Shown here: positions 10,816 through 22,956 of the stretch, piece after piece
Layout of the letters: each line of letters opens with the position of its first letter
Numbering within the stretch: position 1 is the first letter of the stretch
Notes under the pieces: model-generated
What the model was told of the DNA's origin: nothing
Seen by the model: only the letters and a program-made list of their open reading frames with translations
Database searches by the model: none
Translations under genes and position numbers: made by a program
Origin: Chondrilla cf. caribensis
Lineage: Eukaryota; Porifera; Demospongiae; Chondrillida; Chondrillidae
Assembly: GCA_964020155.1 (NCBI GenBank)
Contig: OZ026556.1
Span: 62,001 to 126,000, forward strand
Length of the DNA: 64,000 nt
Direction of reading: 5' to 3'

Positions 10816-13800
10816 GTATGTGTGTTACTGTGATGCCATTATTAGTCTAAGTTAGAAGGAAATTATGGACTACTTTTTCTCTGTTGGATCTGGTCCAAGC
10901 CAGAAGCCATGCAACTTGCCATTCTCTGGCACCAACTGAAACCTGTCATGTGTCTGTCATGTGATCTGATGTGACATCACATCCCTTTGCTGATAGTACA
11001 CTTCGCACACTTTTTGTTTTCCTTCCTTGTAACACATGCACATGTAACTTGGAAACTGAATCCTCCCCCCTTACCGCACCACTCTGCTACCTGGTGTAGT
11101 CTCATTACCAGTCAACCAACAATATTTGTTCATCTACAGCTGTGGAGTGGAAACTCAATCAAAGACCTCAAAAACAGGAGTTAATAGCCCGAAACATACT
11201 CACATGTGAGTGATTACCTGTCAGTTGTGTCCCACCACGAATGCATTGTGCAACATCTGAGATGACTTGTACTGGGTGGGGAATGTGTGTGCACAAGTCA
11301 TCTTCACTGTCTCTAACAAGGTCTGTACACCACAACTTGCTGTGCGAACATCACTGTATCACATGATGGTAGTGTGCCTGTAGCACTAGCAGTAGAGTGG
11401 CCTTCAGTCTGTGTCCTTTCTACTTCAGCAATTCCGGCCTCCCCTGCTCTCCAATCACAAGCCATAAAACTGCAGTGGGAAAAGGTGCGTTTCTATGACA
11501 ATGATCTCTTTTATGGTTTTGTAAACTGTCTTCCTCATTTCATTGGTTTTCTGTGAAGCCATGCAATCTCCTACTCATTTCCATAGATGATGATGTCATG
11601 TGATGTGTTTGTTTCTCCTTTGTTAGAAATCCAATCAATTGCAGCAGAAAATAAGACTGCGTCCTCAGCTCAATGATGTGGTCAACATGAACATTCTGAA
11701 AGGTGACCACCTCCTGTGTAATGGTGGGTGACTGCACGAGCTGACCATGACTTCTTCCTTGCTACAGACCCCAAACTGGCTCCTGGAGTACAGGCAGCTC
11801 AAGATCAATTGAGAAGAAAGAACTTGGCAGAAAATCTGAATCAGAGGATAGCCCTCCGCCCCGGACCCCTGGAGCTCATCAAGGAAGGCATCCTGGAACC
11901 TGGAGATGAGAGCATTGTGCAGGCTTTGAAGAGTATACCACTGGCCAAACCATCAGATGTCAACGAAGCCTCCCAATCTCCTGAAATAGAGCCTTCTCCT
12001 TCTGAGCCTATGAGGAGCTCTGCTCAGGTCCTCAGACGCAAGAGTGTCCAGGAACCATCCAAGTCCACGACTGTTTCCTCTGCTCACTGTATATCCAAAC
12101 GTCACTCAATCGGTGGTCTCCCCAATGTGGATGGTGTGTTCAACTCCCCGCCCTCGGTATCTGACTTATCGATATCCTTTGACGACAGTAACATGGATTG
12201 GGAGTCGTGCACGGACAGAAATGAAGAAGGGATGCCAACTCGCAAAGCTAGTGAATCATCCTTCGGTTCACTCCCTTCTCCAATCGACTTCTCCTGTCTG
12301 CAGGCAGATTCTCCAATTCTGCGATCACCAGAAAGCATTGCTGTATCATCATCGTCATCAGTGCTGTCCAGCTTCACACCGCCTTTGTCTGCTTCTGTAC
12401 TTTGCAAAAGGGGAGGAGGAGTGATGTCACCCCGCCCACAGAGGAAAAAGTCCAGTTCCAAGAATAGTAAGGTCCGTAAGTACAATTTCCATGAGTACAA
12501 GCCTCCCAACCACCATGGGAAGATAGAGAAGAAACCGTCCACCACAACCAAGCCCTCTGGTCCCTATGACTACATTGTTCAACAGCAGCAGATACTGCTC
12601 CAGATTCAGCTTCTACAGCAGCAGTATCCCGAGCAGCTCTCGCAGATAGCGGCTAGTGGGAACAAGGACCAACAGATGACTGCCATAATGAAGGCTCTAG
12701 GAGAACTTTCACAGCAAGGTGGTCACCATGGGAAGAAAAGTGACAAAAGTGGGCGTGGTACTCCTAAAATGGACCTGCTGAAGTCTGCCAGTGTAAATAA
12801 TTCGCTGAGTGGTACATCTCAGCTGTCCCCTGATTCCTTGATCTCCTGTGAGAATGGTCAACAGCTCAAGGTGGAAGATATCAAAGTGAACCACCTGAGG
12901 AGTGCCTGCAAGGAGAGAGGGCTGGGAGTGACAGGGAAGAAGAGTGAGCTGTTGGAGCGGTTGTTGGAGCACAACAATGGGAAGCTTCCTTCCTCGTTGG
13001 TGGCCGAGGTGATGATGGAGCGTAAACAGTTGCTGTCATCCCACTCCAACTCCACTAATGCTTTGACCGGTTTACAGGTAAATGGTGTCCAGAGCAAGCC
13101 GCAACGTTCGGACTCGGTTCCAGGGTCATCCAAACAGAAGCTCCATGCCGAGCAGCTCCAGGAGAAGATCAAGGAGATTTGTGAGCAGAGCAAGCGTGTA
13201 CATCTCAGTGGGAAGAGTGGCACCCTGTATCCAGCACCTGTTGTGGAGGCCATGTACAACTTTGACATCCCTGTCAGTTCCTCTACCTCGAACACCCCAA
13301 TGCCTCATGGACCGTCTGTATCAGCGCCTGAAGGGCCTGTCACATGCTCACAAACCACACCTTCTTCATATTCCACCATCCGGGCCAGTTCTGTTTCACT
13401 TTCTCCAGATGTTGGGAAGAGACCTTCAGAGGATTTCCTCCACATCATCACAAGTCAGTCATCTCCGTCTTTCAATCGAAGCCCCACCCCAAATCCCTTA
13501 CCGGACTCCACCGCCAACCCAGAGGTGCTAAGCCCCACCCGGGACCTCTTGGAACAGCTCAAGATGTCCAGCTCTGTTTCGTGGTCTCCAGACACAGTCA
13601 CTCCTAACCCGGAAGGCCTCATATCCCTGTCCAATGGACTGCACACGGCCAAGGTCAACGATTCAACCTCCAGTGTCGTACTGTCACAAAGCGGTCATCA
13701 AGGGGCCAGTGGTCTTGTGAGGGACACGCCCCTGCTAACAAGTACAGCATCGCAACCATTTCAAGACCAGTTGTTGTCAACAACCAAATCTGAGGTTCTC

Positions 13801-14638
13801 TATGGCTGTGGCAACAAGGACACAATGGAGTCATCTATACCAGTAGGTTTACATGATCCCTATTTCCAGTACCCACTTCACGTGCTATCTCATTTTTTTC
13901 TTCAGGCAACTCATAATTCTCAAAATTTGTTTGACTTTCTTGATGAGGTACAACCAGGTATGTATGTCCATGCATGCTTGCGAGTACAGTATTTTGTGTT
14001 ATGTTTGTGTTCTGTGCATGTGTGTGCGTGCGTGCATGCATGCGTCTGTGTGTGCACTTTATGTTAATGTTTGAATACGGACATGGATATGTACGTACAC
14101 CACTTCACTTGTTATTTTCTTGTCTGTTCATTTCCTGGGGTCAGCATCTCAAGGTCTGTATGGCTCGAGTCCCTTGAATCCGTATGTTGGCAAGCCCAGT
14201 CACCTCCCCCCCCCACCAGTGCCCAACCCTTCACCGATGTTGGGGATACATTCTTCAACAGCCAAGAGCGGATCGGACCTTTACCTAACAGGTCACGACT
14301 ACTCCCACATTCAGCCATCCTTCCCAACTCTCAGCCGCTCTCCTGGAAGTGACAACCTGGAGTGGTTGGATCTGGAATCGCACTTTGCGTCTCACGGTTC
14401 ATCTTGTGCTGGTCACAGTGGACTCACGGATCTGCAGTTTGGGGAAATGGGAATGATGTTCGATGGATCGCCCTCCACTGGAGCCCCCATGAGGGACATG
14501 CATCAGTACCACGGTCCAGACCTCCACACCGACCTGGGGTTTGGATCGCTGGGGAATTCCAATTTTGTTGACAATTCAGATATCTTTCAACCTACCACGT
14601 CTGAGCAGTCATTTGTTGAAATGGGAATGACGCACTAA
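10243..14638 (+). CDS. Myocardin-related transcription factor (MRTF)
   Basis: Actin-sensing co-activator of SRF. Eight exons join in phase: 10243-10369, 11140-11205, 11429-11484, 11627-11702, 11768-13842, 13906-13957 and 14145-14638 (seven coding segments seen; the start exon may have upstream leader). Three RPEL actin-binding motifs are spread over separate exons: WKLNQRPQKQELIARNIL, KIRLRPQLNDVVNMNIL and NQRIALRPGPLELIKEGIL. After a Ser-rich linker come a basic stretch, a Gln-rich helix (VQQQQILLQIQLLQQQ) and a SAP domain (DIKVNHLRSACKERGLGVTG...ELLERLLEH). The last exon holds NLEWLDLESHF, the family's acidic/hydrophobic activation motif. Free G-actin on RPEL motifs should hold the protein in the cytoplasm, by family knowledge. 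Intron 1 is about 770 bp and carries GT runs. Confidence 0.93.
10643..10811 (+). repeat. Two (GT)n microsatellites in MRTF intron 1
   Basis: GT runs at about 10643-10727 (interrupted by GTGGTG variants) and 10770-10811. They lie inside the first MRTF intron in sense orientation. Confidence 0.95.
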
Positions 14639-14948
14639 CCTCCCCTGCTAGGCAAGCTGCTTGGAGCTGGTAAAACAGGATGTATAGTGTATCATAAGAT
14701 ATTTGTTGTGTGTGCACACCTGTCATCAGTGTGTGTGTGTGTGTGTGTGTCTGTGTTGGTTGTACTACTCATGTATAATAGTAGTATGATTGCATGCATG
14801 TACACAAGTACATGTAGCCAAATTGCATGAGGTGCCATCTTAACACTAGTTTTGTATATCATCATTTTCAAATTGAAATATAATTACTTATAATATTGTA
14901 ATTCTCATTATTCATTATCAACCCTTTTTTGGACATTTCGAACATTGA

Positions 14949-14954
14949 AATAAA
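14949..14954 (+). terminator. Poly(A) signal AATAAA for MRTF
   Basis: AATAAA 311 bp after the MRTF stop, about 100 bp before the stop of the convergent DCUN1D gene. The 3' UTR between them also has a short (GT)n run near 14730. Confidence 0.5.
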
Positions 14955-15054
14955 ATAAGATTGAATAATTACAGTTCAAATCAACATAAAACATGTAATA
15001 TGTGATAACGTGCAGATGTGTGGGTGGGTGGGTATACAAAATAGAAAAGTATAA

Positions 15055-15816
15055 TCAATTTTCTTGTCCGTTCCTTTCAAAGTCAACAAAATCATCAAAT
15101 AAGCTTGGCCATGCTTCAGCTTCGTCATAGTTACTGAGATCAGAGGAAATGGTTCGACAGAAAGGTAAGAACAGCTGCCATGTGTCCCGAGAAATCCCTT
15201 TAACACCCGTGGCTTTTAAAAAATTACACCATCGTGCCAAGATGTCCGGTGACTGCTGAGAGAACACAAGCTCCCACAAAGGAACAGCCATGTCCATCGG
15301 CAACACCCTCTGACCACTCGCGTGATCCAAGCCGAACGAAAATGTAAACAGATATAAGTCTTGAAATCGTTGGGGAGACTGTACTTCTTGGATTAATCCT
15401 GGGAAAGCCAGTTTCAACGACTTAACATCGTGGACCTTTAGTTTCTGACAACCTTTTATAAATTCTGATCTAGTAAAAGTACACATTTGTCTCGCCTCAA
15501 ACTTCCACGCTATCAACAACACAACGAATTCGGTTGGGTCTACTCCAAGATCCTCGCAGAACTTCTCCATTCCTTCAGCTAATATAGAATCCTCTCGAGC
15601 ATCTTTATATTTCTGAAAGAATTTATCAATATTATCCCCTTTACTACCGACCACTGAAGAAGAGGTTCTTGTATCTTGGTGGTGGTCGCGAGATGTGGTG
15701 GTCTCTTTCGATGTACCTGAACTCCCGAAGACGTTTGCCTTTGGCTTGTGTTTCCTCTCACTACGACCAGGCATTTGTTGAGACGTGTGTTTGGTTTTAG
15801 ATGTAGTCTGTCCCAT
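15055..15816 (-). CDS. DCN1-like cullin neddylation factor, DCUN1D3-type (myristoylated)
   Basis: Scaffold E3 that promotes NEDD8 transfer to cullins. Intronless, about 253 residues from ATG at 15816. I chose this ATG over the one at 15876 because it begins MGQTTSKTK, a good N-myristoylation sequence as in vertebrate DCUN1D3. A basic Ser-rich leader is followed by the PONY/cullin-binding domain: KFFQKYKDAREDSILAEGME, FCEDLGVDPTEFVVLLIAWK, VLPMDMAVPLWELVFSQQ and ISRDTWQLFLPFCRTI, with the acidic pocket (D..E) near the C-terminus. By family knowledge the myristoylated form is membrane-associated. No introns in a gene surrounded by intron-rich neighbours, so retroposition of an ancestor is possible. 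Confidence 0.92.
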   Translation of the reverse strand: MGQTTSKTKHTSQQMPGRSERKHKPKANVFGSSGTSKETTTSRDHHQDTRTSSSVVGSKGDNIDKFFQKYKDAREDSILAEGMEKFCEDLGVDPTEFVVLLIAWKFEARQMCTFTRSEFIKGCQKLKVHDVKSLKLAFPGLIQEVQSPQRFQDLYLFTFSFGLDHASGQRVLPMDMAVPLWELVFSQQSPDILARWCNFLKATGVKGISRDTWQLFLPFCRTISSDLSNYDEAEAWPSLFDDFVDFERNGQEN

Positions 15817-16028
15817 CCTTCCCGTTCGTCGAACAACTAATCCACCGAATCCCCAGCTGAACACAGCAGTATACACTACTACCAGGAATATTAACTAACG
15901 ATTTATATTGTACCATAGGCAGTCATTCGCATTATAATGAATCGATATGTTACTAAATTTAGCACAACACGTGACTTGCTACTAAATATAACTTGTTTCT
16001 AAAATTAGACACAGTTATGTACAATACA

Positions 16029-19000
16029 TTATCCTCTGGCTCTCAAGGAGGCTGTCTGGTCAATGCAGACTGTGAAGCCTTCCTGGAAAGGGCAGGTCAG
16101 ATATGAGCACCAGTCACAATACGGCTGAGCGACATAGAAGACAATCAGGAATACGACCATGAGTATGATGGAGAGTGGAATGGACACGGCCAAAAAGATG
16201 TATTTGCAGATACGCACACGTCTCTCCTTCCGTTCAGGGATATTTTCTTCCTCAAATGCTGGTATATAGGGCATAAACATCCCGGCCAGTAGGAATCCCA
16301 TTGCAAACCCACCAAGATGAGACCACTGATCGACGTAAGGCAGGAATCCCAGGACAACGATGATCACAATCAGAATGGCCAACTTCAGGACATCAAATTT
16401 GAATGTTACGATCCTGTATTCTTCCAAAATGATGAACACAAAGAAACTGGCAATGACTCCTGCTATGCATCCATAAGGACCAGTCTGTGGTGGACAGTGC
16501 AAGACACGGTAACACACTACCTCTACAAGAGCACATCTGGACTCACTGAAGGATAATAGGGAGTTATGACGGCACTGAGCAGGTTACCGAATATCCCACT
16601 ACCAATGTAGATGATGCAGGTCCTCAGCCATCCCAGGTGTCGCTCCAGGTCACGAAGAAAGGTAAAATGGAAGATCAGCGTAGGGATGATTTGGAAGATC
16701 CTGCATCAACAGCAAATATAATGCAGCCACACCAATATTACATTACATAAACCCGCACTCACATACGCATACTAACCCAGAGTGCACAAACAGAGCAAGC
16801 CACAGTCTGTAGAACTGATTGGGATGGTTGGCGTGGGTAAAGGGCAGCATTCCACACACATCATCAAAGCAGTCCACCTGAGCCAAAGCAGTGAATAGAA
16901 TACCAGCCACCAGAGCACCCATCACCTGGGTCAGCTCACCTGCGAGCACAGCGTGGCCTCCGGGTGGTACTTCCCATCTCTGAACCTGCACTCCTCCTCT
17001 GTGGTTATCTCACACTGGGCTTGGATGCCCAAACAACATGGCCGGCCAATCGGATTACAAGTGAGATAGTCAGTAGCAGAGTTGTTGACGTCTGACTCTT
17101 CGGCATTGACACACACCTTGCAAGAGAAATGGGAATAAGCAGACCACACCCCCAACCCCACCTCTGACCACGTCCCCTGATAACATCACTGGGAAAGATC
17201 AACATATCAACACTCACCGGCCACTCCGTGATAGATTCAGACCAGATGTTGGGACTCTGTGAAGCCGGGGACAGGCATGTCAAGGGAGACTGACCACACA
17301 CAACGCGGTTCGGCTGGCTGGTGTTGGCAAGGCGAGGACTATTGTCTTCAAATACAAATTTTGCCAAAATCTACAGTCAAATTGTCTACATGAGATCGGT
17401 CAAGCCCACAGTTGCGGAGAGACCCACCGTTGAACATTCCGATTCTTTTGTCTGGTAACAACCAGAGCCTTCATTGTACACACAACAACCAGTCTGCCCC
17501 TCATCCATCCTGTCCTTCTCAAATGCACTCATCAACTGCTGATCTGATCTCATACAAGGTGCATATTTAGCCCCTAGTAGCACCAGGGATTCCTTGGATA
17601 CACAGTTAATAACAATTGTAGAAATCAGCAGTAAACAACAAAATGGCAAACAAATAGTAAACATTAACAGCATTAGTAACTGAACCACCAGACATTCACC
17701 TGTGACGGTCCTAACCAGATATTCTGTGTGACATTACGCATCACTTGTCTGAAGTCCAGAGAGAGATCAAGAGTATCTGAAGGTTCTTGCACTATCCCAA
17801 GACCTATAGGAGCAAACCCATAGACTGCCAAAGACACGATCAAGATAATTACTTGAACCACGGTCACCCAGTAGCAGAAGTAAGGCCTGAAAAATTGATT
17901 AAAAACATTAAACAACTAGTTACTCTGGGTTTAAACTTCCTCACCTGTGATCAAATAAGAGGTCGGTAGCTCCTTTGCTCTCTCCTTCGTGGCGAGCAAA
18001 CCTGAATCTCAAGATGAGGCCTGTGAGACCTTCGTGCTTCCAGATATCATCCAGTCCTCCCAGGCGTGTGACCTTGGGATGACGCCGGTTTGTTTCACTT
18101 TCACTGATCTTGCTCCTGGTTCTACGCCGTCTCCTGTGGAATCACATGACAGTCATATGATCACTTCTGGACAACGCAGCACAACACCATACCCTGAAGG
18201 GGGGGCATCTGTTTCTTCCCATCCTGTTTGTGATGGTTTACCTGGACCAAAAAGATCGAACAAATCGTCATCACTGTCCAAAGAGTCACTTGAAGGTCCA
18301 TCAATTTCCTCTCCATCTGACTCTTCCTCGGATTCAGGAATGAAAAATGACTTTTTGGGTACAGGTTTCTGTTTCTACAGACCACACAACAGAATATAGA
18401 GGTAAAAGTTGTACAGAGGTAACAGTTGTACAGTGGTGACAGTTGTACAGTGGTGACAGTTGTACAGTGGTGACAATCGTACAGTGGTGACAGTTGTACA
18501 GAGGTGACAGTTGTACAGAGGTGACAATTGTAAAGTGGTGACAGTTGTACAGTGGTGACAGTCGTAAAGTGGTGACAGTTGTACAGTGATGACAGTTGTA
18601 AAGTGGTGACAGTCGTAAAGTGGTGACAGTCGTAAAGTGGTGACAGTTGTACAGTGGTATCTGTTGGACAGATGGTAGACATACTGATTTTGGGTTGGCG
18701 AAGGTGTTCAGTGCATGATATGCCAGTTCCCACACATGTGGCTTGATCACTCCAGGGTCAGCCACATTCTCCACAGTAGTCACAGTGGCAGTGCTGTGCG
18801 CGCGTGAGTATTGTCTAGGATAAGGACCGCGGCTCATCTCTGGACGGGCTGAACCTAACGGACCACATATAATAAGAAGAACACAACATGTCTGAACAAA
18901 TGGGAGTCCTTTGATTTCATACCAAGCAGTGATACTGGTTTTAATTCATCAGAAATTATTCTTCAAAATATGAGTTACCTAATCCTTGTTTGAAGTAGTT

Positions 19001-19517
19001 GTAGTTATTGGTGATGAAGTTTCTCCTTCGATGAATAGTCCTTTTACGTGCCTTCCACTTTTGCCATTCCCTTTGGTCCGTTGGAAGACCGAAGAAGTTC
19101 AGTATAACACTGCACATTAGAGACGAGAATAGTGATCCGTCGATCAAGTGGTGTATGGTGGTATGGTATCATCATTATACTAGAGGGGCCACCCGCCAAA
19201 AGGACTACTACACGCAGCTAATGATCAATTTATGTAGTTATATCCGACCGGATTGGAATTAGTTGTAAATCTGACCGTAGATAGACTATGTTACGTTAGA
19301 GAGTACAGACTATCAATGATTGGACGGGTACGGAACAATCACGTCAATTATTTCAAGATACGATACAAATAACTCACTTTTTCAAGTACATCAATATTTT
19401 TAGGATGATGGCAATAGTCTTCGATCCACAAGATTCCTCTTCGTGTTCAGCGTCCTCCACAATTTCGTCTTTTACGGGCAAAGTCTTTGGAGGTTCCTTC
19501 GGTCCTGTGGCAGCCAT
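16029..19517 (-). CDS. iRhom (inactive rhomboid, RHBDF family)
   Basis: Catalytically dead rhomboid of the ER/Golgi that in other animals escorts ADAM17 and EGF-family ligands. Roughly a dozen exons. Exon 1 (19517-19378) starts MAATGPKEPPKTLPVK. Exon 2 gives ILNFFGLPTDQREWQKWKAR, then an acidic cytoplasmic region, the basic RRRRTRSK stretch and DDIWKHEGLTGL. After the first helix (RPYFCYWVTVVQVIILIVSL) comes the cysteine-rich iRhom homology domain (CCVYNEGSGCYQTKESEC, CLGIQAQCEITTEEECRF, HPEATLCSQV), then CGMLPF...QFYRLWLALFVHSG. At the position of the protease GxSG motif the sequence is TGPYG: no serine, and proline as in iRhoms. The later SHLGGF histidine helix is kept. Shares a 68-bp divergent promoter with galactokinase. 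Confidence 0.93.
18411..18656. repeat. 17-bp tandem repeat in an iRhom intron
   Basis: About 14 copies of gtggtgacagttgtaca with 'gtcgtaaa' variants. It lies between the exon ending NPKS and the exon starting KQKPVPKK, from about 25 nt after the donor almost to the acceptor region, so it makes up most of the intron. Confidence 0.93.
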
Positions 19518-19585
19518 ATTGAACCAAGAATTCTGGTCATCCGTCCATAGATAGAGGGAGTTTCCCTGTCTGCACAGAGTTCACC
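19518..19585. promoter_or_regulatory. Probable bidirectional promoter, iRhom / galactokinase
   Basis: 68 bp between the divergent start codons at 19517 (-) and 19586 (+). No TATA box is visible. Confidence 0.5.
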
Positions 19586-21211
19586 ATGTCTGTGAAGAAC
19601 GCAATTGAAGTGTTTAGAAGAGAATTCGGCTGTGATCCAAAGGTCGGTGCTTCTGCTCCGGGGAGAGTTAACTTGATAGGAGAGCACACGGACTACAACG
19701 GAGGGTGCGTCCTCCCCATGGTAGGCCCCCCGCTCGGAGTACTGGTAGTGACATGACCTCGCGTCATCGCTCTCCCTGCCTCCTTCTACCACAGGCATTG
19801 GAAAAGTCAACCGTTCTTGTAGGGAGGAGAACCAATTCTGATATGATCAGATTCTATTCTTGCTCAGTGGAGGACCCCCTACTGCAGTTCCCCTGCCCCA
19901 CCCCTTCCAACCCACTACCCCCCAAGCCGACTGAAGAGGAGTGGAATCAGCTCTGTAAAGAGAAGCACTGGGGGAACTATGTCAAAGGAGTTGTGGCTCA
20001 GTTTTTGGATCTGACCGGGAAAATATTTCCACTTGATGCGGTCATTGTGACAGATGTCCCTCTGGGGGGCGGGGTCTCCAGCTCTGCTTCCCTGGAGGTA
20101 GCAGTATTTTCATTCCTGGAGCAGCTGACCGGAGAGGACACTCACGGTAGTGTCACCAAAGCCCTGAGATGCCAGGCAGCTGAGCACAACTATGCTAAGA
20201 TGCCCTGTGGTGTCATGGACCAGTTCGTCTGCACCCTAGCCCAACCTGGCAAAGCACTTCTAATTGATTGCAGGTGGGTGGGGTTTATTGACAGGAACCC
20301 CAAATACATGCTACATTGATGCCTTGCCTACTTTGTCTGCAGAGAGCCTTATCCAACAGAGCTGGTCCCCCTCAGTGACCCCAGTGTGGTCGTACTTGTG
20401 GTCAATTCCAATGTGCGCCATGAACTGGTCGGTGGCAAGGCTACTAGGGGTGAGTATGAGGAGAGAAGGTCCACTTGTGAGCATGTGGCCACAGTGCTGG
20501 GGAAGCGCCACCTCAAGGAGGCAACGATGGAGGAACTGAACAGTGAGTGGTGGTTGGTAGTGTGGTTGTGCTGGCAATAACGGTGACACTGTGTGTGGTG
20601 GTAGGTGCAGCCAGTGGTCTGACTGACATGCAGCTCAGACGGGCTCGACATGTGATAACAGAGATAGCCAGGACTCTGGAGGCAGTGCAGGCCCTCAAGG
20701 ACCGTGACTATCTCAGGTTTGGTGGATTGATGGTGGACAGTCACAAGTCACTCAGGTCAGGTGAAGTCGCTCCACTCACCTCATTTGACTGATGTTCCAT
20801 CAAACCAGGTACAGTATGTCTTGAACGATACATTGAGTGTTGCTGTACTTACTGTGTTAGGGATGACTACGAAGTGAGCTGTCCTGAGCTGGATGAACTG
20901 GTCTCCATAGCAAACACCTGTGGAGGTGTGTATGGGTCCCGCATGACTGGAGGTGGATTTGGTGGGTGTACCGTCACACTAGTGAAGCGGGAGGAAGTGG
21001 ATGATTGCATCAAGACAGTGTGTGTGAGTTGACATATATGGGATGGTCGTACACAGTGGGTGTGTCATGCACTAGCTCCACCCTCTCTCTGCAGGCTAAA
21101 TACAAGGAGAAGTTCCCTGATAAGGAAGCCACCTGCTTCACTTCCTCGGCTGGGAGGGGAGCCGGACCAGTAGATCTGTCACAGTTTATGACAAGTGACC
21201 ATTTGGAGTAA
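19586..21211 (+). CDS. GALK1: Galactokinase (GHMP kinase)
   Basis: Phosphorylates galactose to galactose-1-phosphate with ATP, first step of the Leloir pathway, cytosolic. Six exons: 19586 to about 19719, about 19796-20272, about 20341-20540, about 20605-20757, about 20861-21022 and about 21095-21211. Motif 1 is [15 protein letters not shown] (substrate binding, start of the mature fold); motif 2 is [15 protein letters not shown], the ATP-binding glycine/serine loop; [10 protein letters not shown] carries the catalytic aspartate; motif 3 is [17 protein letters not shown]. All three GHMP signatures are intact and total length (about 390) is normal. The AATAAA at 21284-21289 lies just before the stop of the convergent STK19. 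Confidence 0.96.
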
Positions 21212-21283
21212 ACGGAAAAAAACATAGTGTAAAGTTAGGCTATTGGATTCCAATATTGATGATGTAAAATCAAATGTGATAGA

Positions 21284-21289
21284 AATAAA
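21284..21289 (+). terminator. Poly(A) signal AATAAA for galactokinase
   Basis: 73 bp after the galactokinase stop and 19 bp before the STK19 stop codon. Cleavage 10-30 nt downstream would fall at, or inside, the last codons of the opposing gene. Confidence 0.6.
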
Positions 21290-21307
21290 TACTTTTAATA
21301 ATTAATT

Positions 21308-22902
21308 TCAGTTTGATGAGACTCTCAGTAGCACTCCTGAGCTTGTATCCACACTACAGAACGAGAGGTAGGCATATGGATAACACCAACTGTACACACA
21401 CTGCACCGCCTGTACAGTGGCTACACTCAGTAGCCAGCAGTGGTAGCAGTGCCCACCTACCAGTCCACCTGATCAGACCCTATGAGGTCGTGGATGAGGT
21501 ACTCCATTGGAAGACTGCAGCTCTTCAACGTTCTGACCTTCAGCTCTTGTTGAAGCATTTCTTTATGCTTTGCTCTCTTCAGCATTTGTAGCAGTAGAGA
21601 ACGACCTAATGAGACCGTCAGTGTGACAATAAAGTACATAAACCTACTGTTATCAACAAAACAAAAACTATAATGATCTGATTGCAGGTTGGCACACACC
21701 AACAACTGACACCTCGGCCCACACACACCAACAGCTGATACCTCCGCCCACACACACCGACAACTGACACCTCCGCCCACACACACCTTTACAAAGCTGC
21801 TTGATGTAGGCTCCTAGTCCAGGAATGCTAAACCACCAGCTAACGTCCTTATCCACATCTCTCCTCACCAGTACACCGGCTGCAACAAGGTCCCTTTGTC
21901 ACAATGCACAAACAGTTGTGTACACCAGACACAGCAAGTGACAAGGAGTGATTTGTTCAACTTACGATATTTCACTCTCTGTGAAGTTGAGCTGAGTTCT
22001 AAGGTCCGCAGAAGACACACTGACATCTTCAAAACGATCCAAGACCTGACTTAGTTTCTTCAACCCAGCAGGCATCTTAGAATCAAGTACAGAAAAAATT
22101 TTGACAAAGTCGTCCCTGAGGGCCAGAGCATAGTCATCCTGGGTTATGTTCAACTTGAACAAGCGATACTCCTTGGCTTTCACTAGTTCACTCTTGATAA
22201 ACAGAACAAACAAATAGCTCATGGTTAAGATCTGGTCACTGAGGAAGGTAACCTTGTTACCATACACAGTTATAATGGGACTTCTTGTGGAGACTATTCA
22301 GTACATGGATTGAGTGATTTGATTTTGAAAATACAACTCTAACATCAGCTAATCTACTGTTCAATTTTGATTCAAATCAGATTCTGATGAGCTGCACACC
22401 ACATAAAGCTGTCTCACTCACAACTTGTCTGTCAACATCAGTTCTGTCTCTACAAAGACTGTACAGTTGGTGTTTGAGCACGATGGGAGGGATTCGGTCC
22501 TCAAAAGCGGCTCTAGGCCACAGACTGGCTAAGTACACAACATGACTTCTCACATCGAGTTCCTCTGTAGAAGGAATATTGCAACAATAAACCCAACTCT
22601 GACAGGAAATCAAAATGGATATAGTCATCATCGGTCATATAGCCAAAACGGCCCTTGACTTCAGCATAAAATAGTCAATTGTAATACATTGCAACAATAT
22701 ATCTAACAGTATAACATGATTAAATACAGTGAACATCAGTTAAATGTACATGTTGGGGACATCAGGGAGTATATGTGATGCATGATATATGAATACTAAA
22801 ACTCAGTCACAGTACCAAAAATTATTTTGTACATTACCAACTACCATTTTTCCGTTTGGCAACAGAGTTGCTAGAAGCTGATCCAAAGCTCGATCTCTTC
22901 AT
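21308..22902 (-). CDS. STK19: STK19 (tandem winged-helix protein)
   Basis: Known in vertebrates as a DNA-binding winged-helix factor in transcription-coupled repair, formerly called a kinase. Exon 1 starts at ATG 22902 (MKRSSFGSASSNSVAKRK). Core exons give DRIPPIVLKHQLYSLCRDRT (DVDRQV follows), then a long helix/wing exon (FLSDQILTMSYLFVLFIKS ... DDYALALRDDFVKIF), VDKDVSWWFSIPGLGAYIKQ and GRSLLLQMLKRAKHKEML. The last residues, HDLIGSDQVDC then VDTSSGVLLRVSSN, parallel the vertebrate end (HDLIG..LVDC.STTSGTLLRL). No kinase motifs are seen, as expected. Shares a 54-bp divergent gap with the TEX47-like gene. One intron starts with a 29-bp repeat carrying the donor. Confidence 0.88.
21692..21788. 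repeat. 29-bp tandem repeat starting at an STK19 splice donor
   Basis: About 3.3 copies at 29-bp spacing (equivalent points at 21701, 21730, 21759). Read on the coding strand, each unit starts GTGTGTGTGGGCGGAGGTGT, and the first GT is the splice donor after the exon ending IKQLCK. Confidence 0.9.
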
Positions 22903-22956
22903 AATGTCGCCATTTTATCATTATAGGGGATTACCCCTGGTCGCTGTGGATACGCC
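22903..22956. promoter_or_regulatory. Probable bidirectional promoter, STK19 / TEX47-like
   Basis: 54 bp between divergent start codons at 22902 (-) and 22957 (+). Confidence 0.5.

Noticed and set aside
12102..12551. Minus-strand ORF overlapping MRTF
   Set aside because: Antisense shadow of the long MRTF exon; no recognised domain.
15816..15876. Upstream ATG of the DCUN1D gene as the true start
   Set aside because: The ATG at 15816 gives a myristoylation-type MGQ start as in DCUN1D3; the extra 20 residues look unlike the family.
18161..18733. 190-residue ORF in the iRhom region as a separate gene
   Set aside because: Mostly the 17-bp repeat translated (TTVQLSPLYNCH units) in an iRhom intron.
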